From contig JAPKYY010000262.1 in NCBI GenBank assembly GCA_026394095.1, positions 1 through 5,562 of the forward strand: a stretch of DNA of 5,562 bases, written 5' to 3'. Each line of letters begins with the position of its first letter. Position 1 is the stretch's first letter. The DNA is from Acidobacteriota bacterium. Lineage in GTDB: Bacteria; Acidobacteriota; Terriglobia; Bryobacterales; Bryobacteraceae. The translations under genes were made by a program, and so were the position numbers. Of the stretch, positions 5,512-5,562 are shown piece after piece. The notes below the pieces were generated by a model. That model saw only the letters and a list, made by a program, of their open reading frames with translations. It was not told where the DNA came from and did not search any database.

Positions 5512-5562
5512 CCCAAATTCCCTTTACTAAAGCACCCGAAGGCAGGAACCACCGACACATTT

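Noticed and set aside
5492..5562. Possible end of a converging minus-strand gene (E-F-G-L-K-I-Q-I-G-A then stop, stop at 5490-5492)
   Set aside because: The ending looks plausible for a protein C-terminus, but two stop codons lie in the same frame eleven codons upstream, so no gene can be supported without a frameshift outside what is visible.
1..5562. tRNA, rRNA, CRISPR array, insertion sequence or riboswitch
   Set aside because: The window is nearly filled by six genes; no spaced direct repeats, terminal inverted repeats or transposase motifs were seen, and no gap is longer than 71 bases.

Overview
The window is about 60% G+C bacterial chromosomal DNA with six intact protein genes, no RNA genes, no mobile elements and very short intergenic gaps. 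I infer an acidobacterium, perhaps of the Bryobacterales/Solibacter type. The grounds are the Tat-type 'RRxFLQ' start of the serine hydrolase, the style of the MFS protein, and the general lack of Shine-Dalgarno sequences. This is an impression from family resemblance, not a computed placement.

Layout: (1) 14-1099, minus strand, a probably exported beta-lactamase-fold serine hydrolase. (2) 1100-1166, a short A+T-rich divergent control region (24 G/C of 67). (3) 1167-3917, plus strand, a three-gene cassette: an anion/cation symporter-type MFS permease, a xylose-isomerase-like TIM-barrel protein and a short-chain dehydrogenase. The first pair overlaps by 4 bases (ATGA) and the second pair is 1 base apart. 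(4) 3907-5091, minus strand, a stand-alone FabF/KAS II-type beta-ketoacyl synthase whose stop codon overlaps the dehydrogenase tail to tail by 11 bases. (5) 5114-5491, plus strand, a compact GNAT acetyltransferase starting 22 bases from the synthase. (6) 5492-5562, the non-coding right edge.

The permease, TIM-barrel protein and dehydrogenase look like a small uptake and catabolic operon: import of an organic or sugar acid (or sugar), isomerisation or epimerisation, then NAD-dependent oxidation or reduction. The substrate cannot be read from the sequence. Two points make the cassette non-routine. The TIM-barrel protein keeps three of the four metal ligands of the tagatose/psicose 3-epimerase family at exact spacing but has lysine at the fourth. 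The dehydrogenase appears to have alanine at the usual catalytic serine position and a lengthened loop before its tyrosine.

Two further observations concern DNA-level structure. The plus strand tends to be richer in C than G even inside the minus-strand genes, so synonymous codon choice differs with gene direction. In addition, the 22-base gap between the synthase and the acetyltransferase holds back-to-back -10-like hexamers, each 6 bases from a start codon, which suggests leaderless transcripts. I found no clear new defence or mobile system; most of the window is ordinary metabolic DNA.
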